A DNA stretch of 64,000 nucleotides from JADZAI01 sp047602465. GTDB lineage: Bacteria; Pseudomonadota; Alphaproteobacteria; Micropepsales; Micropepsaceae. The stretch is from positions 1,488,001 through 1,552,000 of the forward strand of contig JASGHF010000001.1 of assembly GCA_047602465.1 (NCBI GenBank), in the 5' to 3' direction. Below are positions 28,682 through 36,569 of this stretch, piece by piece. The notes under the pieces are model-generated. The model ran no database searches, was not told where the DNA came from, and saw only the letters and a list, made by a program, of their open reading frames with translations. A program made the position numbers and the translations under genes. Numbering within the stretch: the first letter of the stretch is position 1; every line of letters starts with the position of its first letter.

Positions 28682-30396
28682 CCGATATCGCGCGCGCCGC
28701 GCACCAGCTTGCCGGGCAGCGCGCCGGTCGGCTGGCCGCCGCGATAGGTGATCTGGCCGTTGACCGCGGTCGCGTCATAGCCGTCGGCATATTGCATCAG
28801 GCGGCGGCCGCCGGACGGCAGGTCGTACTGGATGGTCGGCGCGTGCAGGCGGAGATTGGCATAGTCGATGACGTTGAGGTCGCCCTTATAGCCGGGCTTC
28901 AGCAGGCCGCGATCGGCGAGGCCGACAGTCAGCGCCGTCTCGCGCGTCTGCTTGGCGATGATGTGCTCCAGCTTCATCTTCGGCCCGCGCGTGCGGTCGC
29001 GGGTCCAGTGGATGAGGTTGGATGTGGGGAACGAGCCGTCGCAGATCGTGCCGACATGCGCCCCACCATCGGACAGGCCGAACACCGCGTTGGGGTCGTT
29101 CATCATCTCGAACGAGGGATCGAGCGAGCCGTTCGCATAGTTGAGGAAGGTGAGGTAGAGCGCGCCGGAACCATCGCCCGCCGTGATGACATCGAGCGCG
29201 TATTCTTCCGGGCTGACGCCCCTGGCGGCGGCCTTGGCGGCGATCGCTTCGGAAGGCAGCGGCTCGTAGTTGGGCGGATCGCCGAGTTCGAACATCGAGC
29301 CGAAGCCGCGCAGCACCGATTTGACGAAGGGATGGTCGGCCGTGGGCTTGTCGGCCAGCAGCTTCGCGCGGAACCACGGATCGCGCAGCGCGGCGAGACG
29401 TTCCTCGAACGGCTTGTCGGCGATCTCCTTATACGCCGGGTGCGCGATGAAGGGGTTGAGCGTCAGATGCAGGCCGAGCAGCAGGCCGACAGGGCGGCCG
29501 GCGACCTGCGCCTTCATCGGCAGGCCGTCCTCGTTCGCCTGTTTCAGCCAGCCGAGCACATCCTTGTAGAGATCGGGCGCCAGGGGCGACTGCGCGAGGC
29601 TGACCGAGAGCGGACGGCCCGAGGCCTCCACCATGCGGCGGAGGATGTTGAACTCCGCCTCGCCGCCGGGGAAATCCGTCACGACCTGCAGGACGCCGAG
29701 ACCGGCCTGCTTCAGACCCATCGCGATGCCGACGAGTTCGCGCTCGGCCGCGCCGTAGCTGGGCGTGTTGTGGCCGTCGGCGGTCTTGTGGTTGAGCGTG
29801 CGCGAGGTGGAGAAACCGAGCGCGCCGTCGCGCATCGCTTCGCGCGCCAGCGCCGCCATCCTGAAAATGTCCTGATCGGTCGCGGCTTCCTGCTTCGCGC
29901 CGCGTTCGCCCATCACGTAAACGCGGAGCGCGCCGTGGGGGAGCTGGGCGGCGAAATCGATATCGTGCGGGATTTCATCCAGAGCGTTCAGGAAATCGCC
30001 GAACGATTCCCAGTTCCACTTGAGACCCTCTTTCAGAACCGGATGCGGGATGTCTTCCACGCCTTCCATAAGGCTGATGAGGCGGTCGTGGTCTTCGGTC
30101 TTCACCGGCGCGAAGCCGATGCCGCAATTGCCGAAGACGGCGGTGGTGACGCCGTGGATCGAGGAGGGCGCGAGCCTGTTGTCCCAGGTCGCCTGGCCGT
30201 CATAATGCGTATGGATATCGACGAAGCCCGGGGTGACGATGCGACCCTTCGCGTCGATCTCCTCGGCGCCCGAGCCGGTGACTTTGCCGACCTCGACGAT
30301 GCGGCCCTTCGCGACCGCGACATCACCCTCGAAACTCTCCGCGCCCGTGCCGTCGATGACTGTACCGCCCCGGACGACCAGATCGTACTGGGTCAT
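28678..30396 (-). CDS. amidohydrolase, D-aminoacylase/N-acyl-D-amino acid deacylase type
   Basis: A 572-residue metal-dependent amidohydrolase. The beta-sandwich start YDLVVRGGTVIDGTG is followed by the metal motif GFVDIHTHYDGQATWD (HxH) and GNCGIGFAP, then GLSDGGAHVG carrying the late active-site Asp. Family members hydrolyse N-acyl-D-amino acids or related amides. It is divergent from the esterase-quinone oxidoreductase operon, sharing an identical AGGAAACAC leader element before its start. Exact substrate unknown. Confidence 0.9.
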   Translation of the reverse strand: MTQYDLVVRGGTVIDGTGAESFEGDVAVAKGRIVEVGKVTGSGAEEIDAKGRIVTPGFVDIHTHYDGQATWDNRLAPSSIHGVTTAVFGNCGIGFAPVKTEDHDRLISLMEGVEDIPHPVLKEGLKWNWESFGDFLNALDEIPHDIDFAAQLPHGALRVYVMGERGAKQEAATDQDIFRMAALAREAMRDGALGFSTSRTLNHKTADGHNTPSYGAAERELVGIAMGLKQAGLGVLQVVTDFPGGEAEFNILRRMVEASGRPLSVSLAQSPLAPDLYKDVLGWLKQANEDGLPMKAQVAGRPVGLLLGLHLTLNPFIAHPAYKEIADKPFEERLAALRDPWFRAKLLADKPTADHPFVKSVLRGFGSMFELGDPPNYEPLPSEAIAAKAAARGVSPEEYALDVITAGDGSGALYLTFLNYANGSLDPSFEMMNDPNAVFGLSDGGAHVGTICDGSFPTSNLIHWTRDRTRGPKMKLEHIIAKQTRETALTVGLADRGLLKPGYKGDLNVIDYANLRLHAPTIQYDLPSGGRRLMQYADGYDATAVNGQITYRGGQPTGALPGKLVRGARDIG

Positions 30397-30460
30397 GGTG
30401 TTTCCTCTTGTCTCTTGTCTTGATGGCTTATGGGCGCGAGGCTAGCACACTAGGAAACAC

Positions 30461-30478
30461 ATGAGGAAATGCCGATGA
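30461..30478 (+). other. possible 5-codon leader ORF before the esterase gene
   Basis: ATG AGG AAA TGC CGA TGA begins 9 bases after an AGGA element and its TGA overlaps the esterase ATG as ATGA. The same AGGAAACAC spacing stands before the divergent amidohydrolase ATG. It may be a short leader that couples re-initiation to the esterase start, or it may be coincidental. Confidence 0.3.
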
Positions 30479-31509
30479 GCCTGCAATCCGTGATGACCCG
30501 GATCATCTTTTCCCTGCCCTCCGGCATCATCCAGGCGATGGCGGGCAAGAAGACCGAAATCGACGGCAAGACGCTGGACCCGCGCATCGCGCTGATGGCG
30601 AAGGAAGCGGCCAAAGGCCCGAAGATGAGCGCGCTCAGCCCCGAGATCGCACGCGAGGGCATGAAGGCGGCCTTCGGCATGATCGACAACAAGCGCCGCA
30701 GCGGCGTGACCGTGAAGGACATGACGGTTCCCGGCGGCGACGGCGCGCCGCTGCCCGCACGGCTCTACACGCCCGCCGGCGCGACGGGGAACGAGCCGCT
30801 GATCGTCTATTTCCACCAGGGCGGCTGCGTGCTGGGCGGGGTCTGGACCTGCGATGTGTGGTGTTCGATCCTCAGCGACGAAGCGAAAGCCATTGTGCTG
30901 AATGTCGATTATCGCCACGCGCCGGAGAACAAGTTCCCCGCGAGCGTGGACGATGTACTCGCCGCCTATGACTGGGCGCGCGAGAACGCCAAATCGCTCG
31001 GCGCCGACGGCAAGCGCGTGGCGGTGGGCGGCGACAGCGCGGGCGGGTATCTCTCCGCCGTCATCTGTCAGGCCGCAAAGAAAGCGGGCAAGCCGCAACC
31101 GACGCTGCAGCTGCTGATCTATCCCTGCACCGACTGGACGAGCGAAGGCGGCACGATGGTGACCATGGCCAACGCCTATCCGCTGACCAAGGACATGATG
31201 GACTGGTTCGCGGGCCATTATCTCAACAGCGATGCCGAGCGCACCGACTGGCGCGTTTCGCCCGCGCTGCTGCCGGAGCATGAGGGCCTCGCGCCGGCGC
31301 TGATCTACACCGCCGGGTTCGATCCGCTCACCACGCAGGCCGCCGCCTATGCCGAGCTGCTGCGCAAGGCCGGCGTCTCCGTCACCTATCGCTGCTATGA
31401 TAGCCTTTCGCACTCCTTCACGGCGTTCTCGGCCGTCGTCCCGGCGGCGCGCAAGGCGCTGAACCAGATGGCTGCCGAAGTGAAAGCCAAGCTGGACGCC
31501 GCGGCGTGA
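30475..31509 (+). CDS. alpha/beta hydrolase, HSL family (esterase)
   Basis: A 344-residue hydrolase of the hormone-sensitive lipase family. The oxyanion motif is FHQGGCVLGG rather than the usual HGGG, the nucleophile is GGDSAGGYLS, Asp lies in YTAGFDPLTT and His in DSLSHSFTAF. The start chosen is the second ATG, which has GAGGA eight bases upstream; the ATG six bases earlier has no room for one. The stop overlaps the next gene as GTGA. Other HSL-type enzymes are at 23-25 kb, so this genome stretch encodes three. Confidence 0.9.
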   Translation: MSLQSVMTRIIFSLPSGIIQAMAGKKTEIDGKTLDPRIALMAKEAAKGPKMSALSPEIAREGMKAAFGMIDNKRRSGVTVKDMTVPGGDGAPLPARLYTPAGATGNEPLIVYFHQGGCVLGGVWTCDVWCSILSDEAKAIVLNVDYRHAPENKFPASVDDVLAAYDWARENAKSLGADGKRVAVGGDSAGGYLSAVICQAAKKAGKPQPTLQLLIYPCTDWTSEGGTMVTMANAYPLTKDMMDWFAGHYLNSDAERTDWRVSPALLPEHEGLAPALIYTAGFDPLTTQAAAYAELLRKAGVSVTYRCYDSLSHSFTAFSAVVPAARKALNQMAAEVKAKLDAAA

Positions 31510-32477
31510 GGGCGGTCGTCTGCCGCGAGATCAGCGACGACATCACCACGGTCAAGATCGACGACCTGCCGCGCCGTGACCTCGCGCCGGGCGAGGTGCG
31601 CATCGCCATGCGGGCCGCCTCCGTGAACTTCCCCGATATCCTGATGATCCAGGGGAAGTACCAGCACAAGCCGCCGCTGCCCTTCGTGCCGGGCATGGAG
31701 GGCGCCGGCGAGGTGATCGAAGTGGGCGAAGACGTCACCTCCGTCGCGGCCGGTGACGGCGTTGTCGGCGGGCTTCGCACCGGCGGTTTCGCCGAGGAAG
31801 CGATCGCGCAGGCGAGCGCGGTCCGTAAAATTCCCAAAGGCATGGATTTCGTCGCGGCCGCCGCCTACCCCGCCGCCTATCTGACCGCCTATGTCGCGCT
31901 GAAGCGGCGCGGCAATCTGCAGCCGGGCGAGACGCTGCTGGTCCATGGCGCGGCGGGCGGCGTCGGCCTCGCTGCGGTGGATCTGGGGCTTCATTTCGGG
32001 GCGAAGGTGATCGCCACCGCCTCCAGCGAGGAGAAGCGCAATTTCCTGAGCCTGCGCGGCGCGAACCTCGTGCTGCCCTCCAGCGGATTTCGAGAGGCGG
32101 TGAAGGACTTCACCGGCGGACTTGGCGCGGACGTCGTCTACGACCCTGTCGGGGGCGATGTCTTCGACGAGAGCGTGCGCTGCATCGCGTTTGACGGCCG
32201 GCTGCTGGTGATCGGGTTCACCTCAGGCCGTATCCCCGACATCTCGGTCAACATGCCGCTCATCAAGGGCTTCTCGGTGGTCGGCGTGAGGGCGGGCGAG
32301 TATGGGCGCAGGTTCCCGGAGCGTGGCCGCGACAATCTGGACGCCATCGACGCACTGGCGGAAGCCGGCGTGATCCGGCCTTATGTCTGTCAGACATTCC
32401 CGCTCGATCAGGCCGTTGAGGCGATGCAGATGCTCCAGACCCGCAAGGTGATCGGCAAGGTGGTGGTGACGCCTTGA
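31506..32477 (+). CDS. NADPH:quinone oxidoreductase-like MDR protein
   Basis: A 323-residue zinc-independent medium-chain dehydrogenase/reductase. N-terminal GroES-like domain (AASVNFPDILMIQGKYQ, FVPGMEGAGEV) and a Rossmann domain with LVHGAAGGVGLAAVDL; no catalytic or structural zinc cysteines. Members reduce quinones or enones with NADPH. GTG start overlapping the esterase stop, and its own stop overlaps the next gene's TTG, so three genes are coupled. Confidence 0.92.
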   Translation: MRAVVCREISDDITTVKIDDLPRRDLAPGEVRIAMRAASVNFPDILMIQGKYQHKPPLPFVPGMEGAGEVIEVGEDVTSVAAGDGVVGGLRTGGFAEEAIAQASAVRKIPKGMDFVAAAAYPAAYLTAYVALKRRGNLQPGETLLVHGAAGGVGLAAVDLGLHFGAKVIATASSEEKRNFLSLRGANLVLPSSGFREAVKDFTGGLGADVVYDPVGGDVFDESVRCIAFDGRLLVIGFTSGRIPDISVNMPLIKGFSVVGVRAGEYGRRFPERGRDNLDAIDALAEAGVIRPYVCQTFPLDQAVEAMQMLQTRKVIGKVVVTP

Positions 32478-33631
32478 GCGGAGCCAGCCTGCCCGAACAG
32501 CCCGTGATCCCGCCCAAGGCGCCGGAGCGCCCGTCGGGCATGACGATGCGCCAGCAGGCGATCTTCTGGCTGGGCGCGCTCGCGGCGGTCTTTCTCGTCC
32601 TCTATCTGCTCAGCCCGATCCTGCTGCCCTTCGTGCTGGGCATCATCCTGGCCTATCTGCTGAACCCGCTGGTCACCCGGCTGGAGCGCATCCGCGTGCG
32701 GCGGGGCGTCGGCGCGCTGCTGGTTTCCGGCGTCATCATCCTCGTCTTCGCCCTGCTGCTCAGCTTCATGGTGCCGTTTCTGGCGAACGAGATTTCCAAT
32801 CTCATCGCCAGCCTGCCGGACATCATCCGCAACCTGCAGAAATTCGCCGCCGAACAGGGCGCGCCGATCATCGAGCGGATCGGTGGACCGGAGGCCGTGG
32901 GCGAAGTGCAGCGCGCCATCGCCGACATGGTGCGGTCGGCCGGCGGGCTGCTGAACGATCTGCTCGCCTCGATCTGGTCGGGCGGCGAGGCGGTGATGAA
33001 CGCCTTCATGCTGGTGATCGTGACGCCGATCATCGCCTTCTATCTGCTGATCGACTGGCCGCGTATGACGCGCACGCTGGACAGCTGGCTGCCACGCCGC
33101 CACGACGACACGGTGCGCCGCCTGTGGCGCGAGATGGACCATTCCATCGCCGGCTTCCTGCGCGGGCAGACGGTGGTGGTGCTGATGCTCGCCGCCTTCT
33201 ACGCCGTCGCGCTGTCGCTGATCGGCCTCAACTATGCGCTCGTCATCGGCATCGGCGCGGGGCTTCTGTCGTTCGTGCCGCTGGTCGGCGCGGTGACCGG
33301 CTTCATGGTTTCGGGCGCGGTCGCCACCGTCCAGTTCTGGCCGGAATGGTGGATCATCGCGCTGACGCTCGGCGTCTTCGTCTTCGGCCAGATCGTGGAA
33401 GGCTATGTCATCGCGCCCAAGATCGTCGGCGAGGCGACGGGCGTTCATCCCGTGTGGCTGATGTTCGCCCTCTTCGCGTTCGGCTATCTCTTCGGCTTCG
33501 TCGGGCTTCTGCTGGCCGCACCGCTGGCCGCGATCATCGCCGTGCTCTGCCGCTTCGCCATCGGGCGCTATATGGACTCATCTCTCTATCTGGAGATGGC
33601 GCTGCCCGAGCAGGACGAGACGTATCCTTGA
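32474..33631 (+). CDS. AI-2E (PerM) family transporter
   Basis: A 385-residue inner-membrane protein with about eight helices and a central soluble segment, in the AI-2E/PerM pattern: LSPILLPFVLGIILAYLLNP, FLRGQTVVVLMLAAFYAV, IGAGLLSFVPLVGAVTGF and EGYVIAPKIVGEATGVHP. Members move small molecules or ions such as AI-2 or Na+. The start is TTG in a TTGA overlap with the preceding stop; an internal ATG near base 32540 would remove the cytoplasmic tail only. Last gene of this operon. Confidence 0.9.
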   Translation: MSGASLPEQPVIPPKAPERPSGMTMRQQAIFWLGALAAVFLVLYLLSPILLPFVLGIILAYLLNPLVTRLERIRVRRGVGALLVSGVIILVFALLLSFMVPFLANEISNLIASLPDIIRNLQKFAAEQGAPIIERIGGPEAVGEVQRAIADMVRSAGGLLNDLLASIWSGGEAVMNAFMLVIVTPIIAFYLLIDWPRMTRTLDSWLPRRHDDTVRRLWREMDHSIAGFLRGQTVVVLMLAAFYAVALSLIGLNYALVIGIGAGLLSFVPLVGAVTGFMVSGAVATVQFWPEWWIIALTLGVFVFGQIVEGYVIAPKIVGEATGVHPVWLMFALFAFGYLFGFVGLLLAAPLAAIIAVLCRFAIGRYMDSSLYLEMALPEQDETYP

Positions 33632-33635
33632 GGCG

Positions 33636-34259
33636 TCAGCGTTTCGCCTTCGGCGCATAGGCGCGGGACATGAGGAAGGCGATCGCCGCATCGGCGCGCG
33701 CCTGTCCCGCCGCGGTCGAGAGATCCAGCCCAGCGAACCGTCCCATCGTGCGCTGCCGGAGCGCCAGATAGTTCACCGCCGCCAGAAGCACCGCATTGAT
33801 CGCCGGCGCATCGACCCCTTCAGGCGGCCCATCCGCGCCGCGCAGCGCCGGCATCGCCGACTGCATCGCCCTGGACCGCGCGAGGTCGAGCGCGCGCAGG
33901 GCCGGGGCATCCTCCGACAGCTCCCATGCCAGCAGCCGCTGCAGCAGCAGATCGCCGCGCACATGACGGCCATAGGCGGCGATGAGGTGCGCCATGCGGT
34001 CGCCATAGGCATCGCCTTCCGCCGGCGGTTCGGCAGGACCGGCCCACAGATCCAGCCGCGCGCCCATAGCGGCGATCAATCCATCCATGTCGCCGAAATA
34101 GCGATAGATCAGCTTCTTGTCGGCGCCCGCCTCCGCCGCCACGGCGTTGATGCCGAACCCCGCCGCACCGTCGCGCGCCAGCACACGGGCCGCCGCATCG
34201 ACGATGCGGGTTTCCGTTCCTTCGCGATCGCGTTTCTGGGGCGCTGATCTGGCGGGCAT
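33636..34259 (-). CDS. TetR family transcriptional regulator
   Basis: A 207-residue regulator. Helix-turn-helix: TRIVDAAARVLARDGAAGF, then EAGADKKLIYRYFGDMDGLI. The start is the ATG with AAGGAG seven bases upstream; the frame is open 64 codons further but that part is not protein-like. It is divergent from the DUF4386 gene, and the 115 bases between hold two same-architecture palindromes, so this regulator most likely represses that gene and itself. Confidence 0.9.
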   Translation of the reverse strand: MPARSAPQKRDREGTETRIVDAAARVLARDGAAGFGINAVAAEAGADKKLIYRYFGDMDGLIAAMGARLDLWAGPAEPPAEGDAYGDRMAHLIAAYGRHVRGDLLLQRLLAWELSEDAPALRALDLARSRAMQSAMPALRGADGPPEGVDAPAINAVLLAAVNYLALRQRTMGRFAGLDLSTAAGQARADAAIAFLMSRAYAPKAKR

Positions 34260-34293
34260 CTGAAGCTCCTTCCGGGCGCGCAACCTGCCCCAA

Positions 34294-34309
34294 GTCTCCG
34301 GGCGGAGAC
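34294..34309. promoter_or_regulatory. GTCTCCG-N2-CGGAGAC palindrome
   Basis: A perfect 7-base inverted repeat with a GG spacer lies 34 bases before the TetR start. GAGACA elements recur at 34305-34310, 34357-34362 and 34365-34370. It may be a third weaker operator or a leader hairpin. Confidence 0.4.
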
Positions 34310-34322
34310 AAGTTGTTGACAT

Positions 34323-34362
34323 TGTCACTGACTGGTGACATTTATGTCTCCACCTAGAGACA
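34323..34362. promoter_or_regulatory. tandem TetR operators in a divergent promoter
   Basis: TGTCAC-N6-GTGACA and TGTCTC-N6-GAGACA are two inverted repeats of identical architecture whose centres are 22 bases apart, two helical turns, so two dimers would sit on the same DNA face. They lie between the TetR gene and the divergent DUF4386 gene, ending 12 bases before the latter's ATG. Confidence 0.7.
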
Positions 34363-34374
34363 ACGAGACATGCT

Positions 34375-35088
34375 ATGACCGCTTCAGTCTTCCCCGCCCG
34401 GCGTGACCTTCGGGCCGCCGGTATCGCGCTCGCCGCGTTCGCAGTGCTCACGAATGTTCCCTATTCCGCGCTGATCGCGCTGTTCGACTATGACGACGTG
34501 CTGCGCCGCCCGTCCGGAGAGGTGCTGACCCTGTTCCGCGCCGGCGGCGAGGCGCTGGTTCTCGCCTGGTGGGGCTTTGCGATGGCTGCCGTTGGCTTCG
34601 CCATCGCAGCGGGCCTGGCCGGCGAGGCGCTGGCGCGGCGGGGCGTGATGCCGCGCTGGGCGACGATGCTGGGCGTGGCGTCGGGTCTCATCCAGGCCGT
34701 GGCGCTGCTGCGCTGGGTGTTCGCGGTGCCGCATCTCGCGGCGGCGTATGCCGGTGGCGATGCGGCAGCACAGGCCGGCGCCATCGCGACATATGAAACG
34801 CTCAATCTCTATCTGGGCGCGGGGCTGGGTGAGCATCTTGGCCAAATGCTGCTGGTCATCTGGACCGGAGCGATTGCGCTCGCCTTTACGCACCTCGGCG
34901 GAACGTTGAAGATCATCGGCTGGATCGGCTTCGCGACGCTGCCGCTGTGGCTGGTGGCGCAGACCGAGATGCTGTCGCTTTCGCTGCCCAGCCTTCCCGT
35001 TATCGAGGCCGCACCCATCGCCTTCATGGGCTGGATGGCCTGGCTCATCGCCGCCGGAGCGGCGATGGTCCTGAGGCGCGCGGACTAG
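34375..35088 (+). CDS. DUF4386-like membrane protein
   Basis: A 237-residue integral membrane protein with six likely helices. The ALFDYDDVLRRPSGEVLTLF loop and the YETLNLYLGAGLGEHLGQML segment are those of DUF4386. No function is known. It is the probable target of the divergent TetR regulator through the tandem operators. Its TAG stop overlaps the next convergent gene's stop as CTAG. Confidence 0.8.
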   Translation: MTASVFPARRDLRAAGIALAAFAVLTNVPYSALIALFDYDDVLRRPSGEVLTLFRAGGEALVLAWWGFAMAAVGFAIAAGLAGEALARRGVMPRWATMLGVASGLIQAVALLRWVFAVPHLAAAYAGGDAAAQAGAIATYETLNLYLGAGLGEHLGQMLLVIWTGAIALAFTHLGGTLKIIGWIGFATLPLWLVAQTEMLSLSLPSLPVIEAAPIAFMGWMAWLIAAGAAMVLRRAD

Positions 35089-35963
35089 ACCGCGCGCTTC
35101 GCTTTATCCTTTTCGTTCGTCGACTTGATGAGGCCGCGAATGGCGTCCCAATCGGCATCGGTGAACGAGGACATGCGCGAGAAATTACCACCCGTCGCCT
35201 GATACTGCGCGCCGTCGATGGCGATGGTCTGGCCGGTGAGATAGTCGCAGCCATCGGCCATGAGGAAGGTGGCGAGATTGGTGAGCTCATTCATCTCACC
35301 GACCCGGCCCCAGGGATTGCCGCTCATGTCGCTATACGCCTTCTCGCCCTGTCCGGGGTTCAGGCGCGCGGTCATGCCTTCGGTCGGGAAGGCGCCGGGG
35401 CAGATGGAGTTGATGCGGATGCCATGCGGCCCCCATTCCACCGCCAGCGACTGGCCCATCACGCCGACCGCCGCCTTCGACATCGCCGACGGCACCACAT
35501 AGGGCGAGCCATTCCACACCCAGGTGGTGAGGATGTTGATGATCGAGCCTTTGTGGCCACCCTCGATCCATTTCTTGCCCACCGCATGCGTCATGTAGAA
35601 CGTGCCGTGGAAGACGATATTTGCGATGGCGTCGAAGCCGCGCGGCGAGAGGTCTTTCGTGCGGCTGATGAAATTGCCGGCCGCATTGTTGACGAGGCCG
35701 GTGAGCGGACCTGATGCCCACACCTCGTCCACCGTGTCCTGGATGGCCTGCGCCACGCGGATGTCACAGGCGATGGGCGTGCATTTCGCCCCGGTCTCGC
35801 CTTCGATCTCCTTCGCCGTTTCCTGCAGCACGCTTTCGCGGCGGCCGATGATGACGGTTTCCGCGCCAAGCTTTGCATAGGCCGTCGCCATCTCCTTGCC
35901 GAGACCCGTGCCGCCGCCGGTGATGAGGATCTTCTTGCCCTTGAGCAGGTTGTTCTGGAACAC
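35085..35963 (-). CDS. SDR oxidoreductase, 2,4-dienoyl-CoA reductase-like
   Basis: A 292-residue short-chain dehydrogenase. The cofactor loop ITGGGTGLGKEMA and NNAAGNFIS match 2,4-dienoyl-CoA reductases, which remove double bonds at even positions of unsaturated acyl-CoAs with NADPH. As in those enzymes the usual SDR Tyr of YxxxK is Ser (SAMSK), with the Lys kept. The start is GTG with GGAGAGA upstream; no better ATG. It fits the many acyl-CoA enzymes of the window. Confidence 0.88.
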   Translation of the reverse strand: MFQNNLLKGKKILITGGGTGLGKEMATAYAKLGAETVIIGRRESVLQETAKEIEGETGAKCTPIACDIRVAQAIQDTVDEVWASGPLTGLVNNAAGNFISRTKDLSPRGFDAIANIVFHGTFYMTHAVGKKWIEGGHKGSIINILTTWVWNGSPYVVPSAMSKAAVGVMGQSLAVEWGPHGIRINSICPGAFPTEGMTARLNPGQGEKAYSDMSGNPWGRVGEMNELTNLATFLMADGCDYLTGQTIAIDGAQYQATGGNFSRMSSFTDADWDAIRGLIKSTNEKDKAKRAV

Positions 35964-36051
35964 GCGTCTCTCCGTATTTTTGTTGGGATGAGCATGGCGC
36001 GGTCAGTGCGATCACGCAATCGCGAGCGATGGCGCAACGGAAGGACGATTG

Positions 36052-36088
36052 ATAGCTTCAGGCTATTCGAGCGCGATCTGAAGCCTAT
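36052..36088. promoter_or_regulatory. inverted repeat upstream of the small exported protein gene
   Basis: ATAG-CTTCAG and CTGAAGCCTAT pair over ten bases with one bulged base, separated by 16 bases, ending 18 bases before the small gene. This leader is markedly less GC-rich than the rest of the window. Could be an operator or an mRNA hairpin. Confidence 0.35.
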
Positions 36089-36106
36089 TGGAAGAATGGA
36101 CCGACG

Positions 36107-36466
36107 ATGACATTCAATTCTCTAATCACTGCAGGATTAGCAGTGATTGTCGGTTTACCCAGCGCGAGCGCGACCACCGCCAAAAATCCGCTGAAGTTCC
36201 TATGCAAAATCGAACGGTCAGAAAAGGTTATAAACATAACTTTCGATGAAGCAGGCCTGCTTCAAGATGGAAATCGATACGAATATGACTACAGCCCGAT
36301 CAAGGGAGTGAACAAAGAAACCGGGGATAGCGAAACCATCGGCTATCGCCTGAAATATGAGCAAGAAATCTCACCTCAGGAATCGAAATTTTTTCGAGCT
36401 TCGGTTACCGGTGGATGTGTCGGAAGGGCTTTTGGTAGTTTCGGAGTTGCGAACGGTAGTCGATGA
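36107..36466 (+). CDS. small exported protein of unknown function
   Basis: A 119-residue protein with a likely signal peptide (ITAGLAVIVGLPSASA). The mature part is beta-like (EKVINITFDEAG, YEYDYSPIKG) with one Cys near each end (FLCKIE, GGCVGR). AT-rich codons (ATA, TTT, AAA) contrast with the neighbours, and nearby bases are AT-rich too, so it may be foreign. Its general plan, short, exported, two Cys, beta-rich, resembles the other small gene in the ligase cluster; homology is not demonstrable by eye. Only a weak ribosome site precedes the ATG. Confidence 0.55.
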   Translation: MTFNSLITAGLAVIVGLPSASATTAKNPLKFLCKIERSEKVINITFDEAGLLQDGNRYEYDYSPIKGVNKETGDSETIGYRLKYEQEISPQESKFFRASVTGGCVGRAFGSFGVANGSR

Positions 36467-36569
36467 TCTCGGGAGAGAGCAATCATTGGTGAGGTCGTAC
36501 AGAGCCGATTGCATGCGAGATCGTTAGCTGTGTGTTCCTTCGACCGTTCGATCTGAGCCAACTTTTGAC

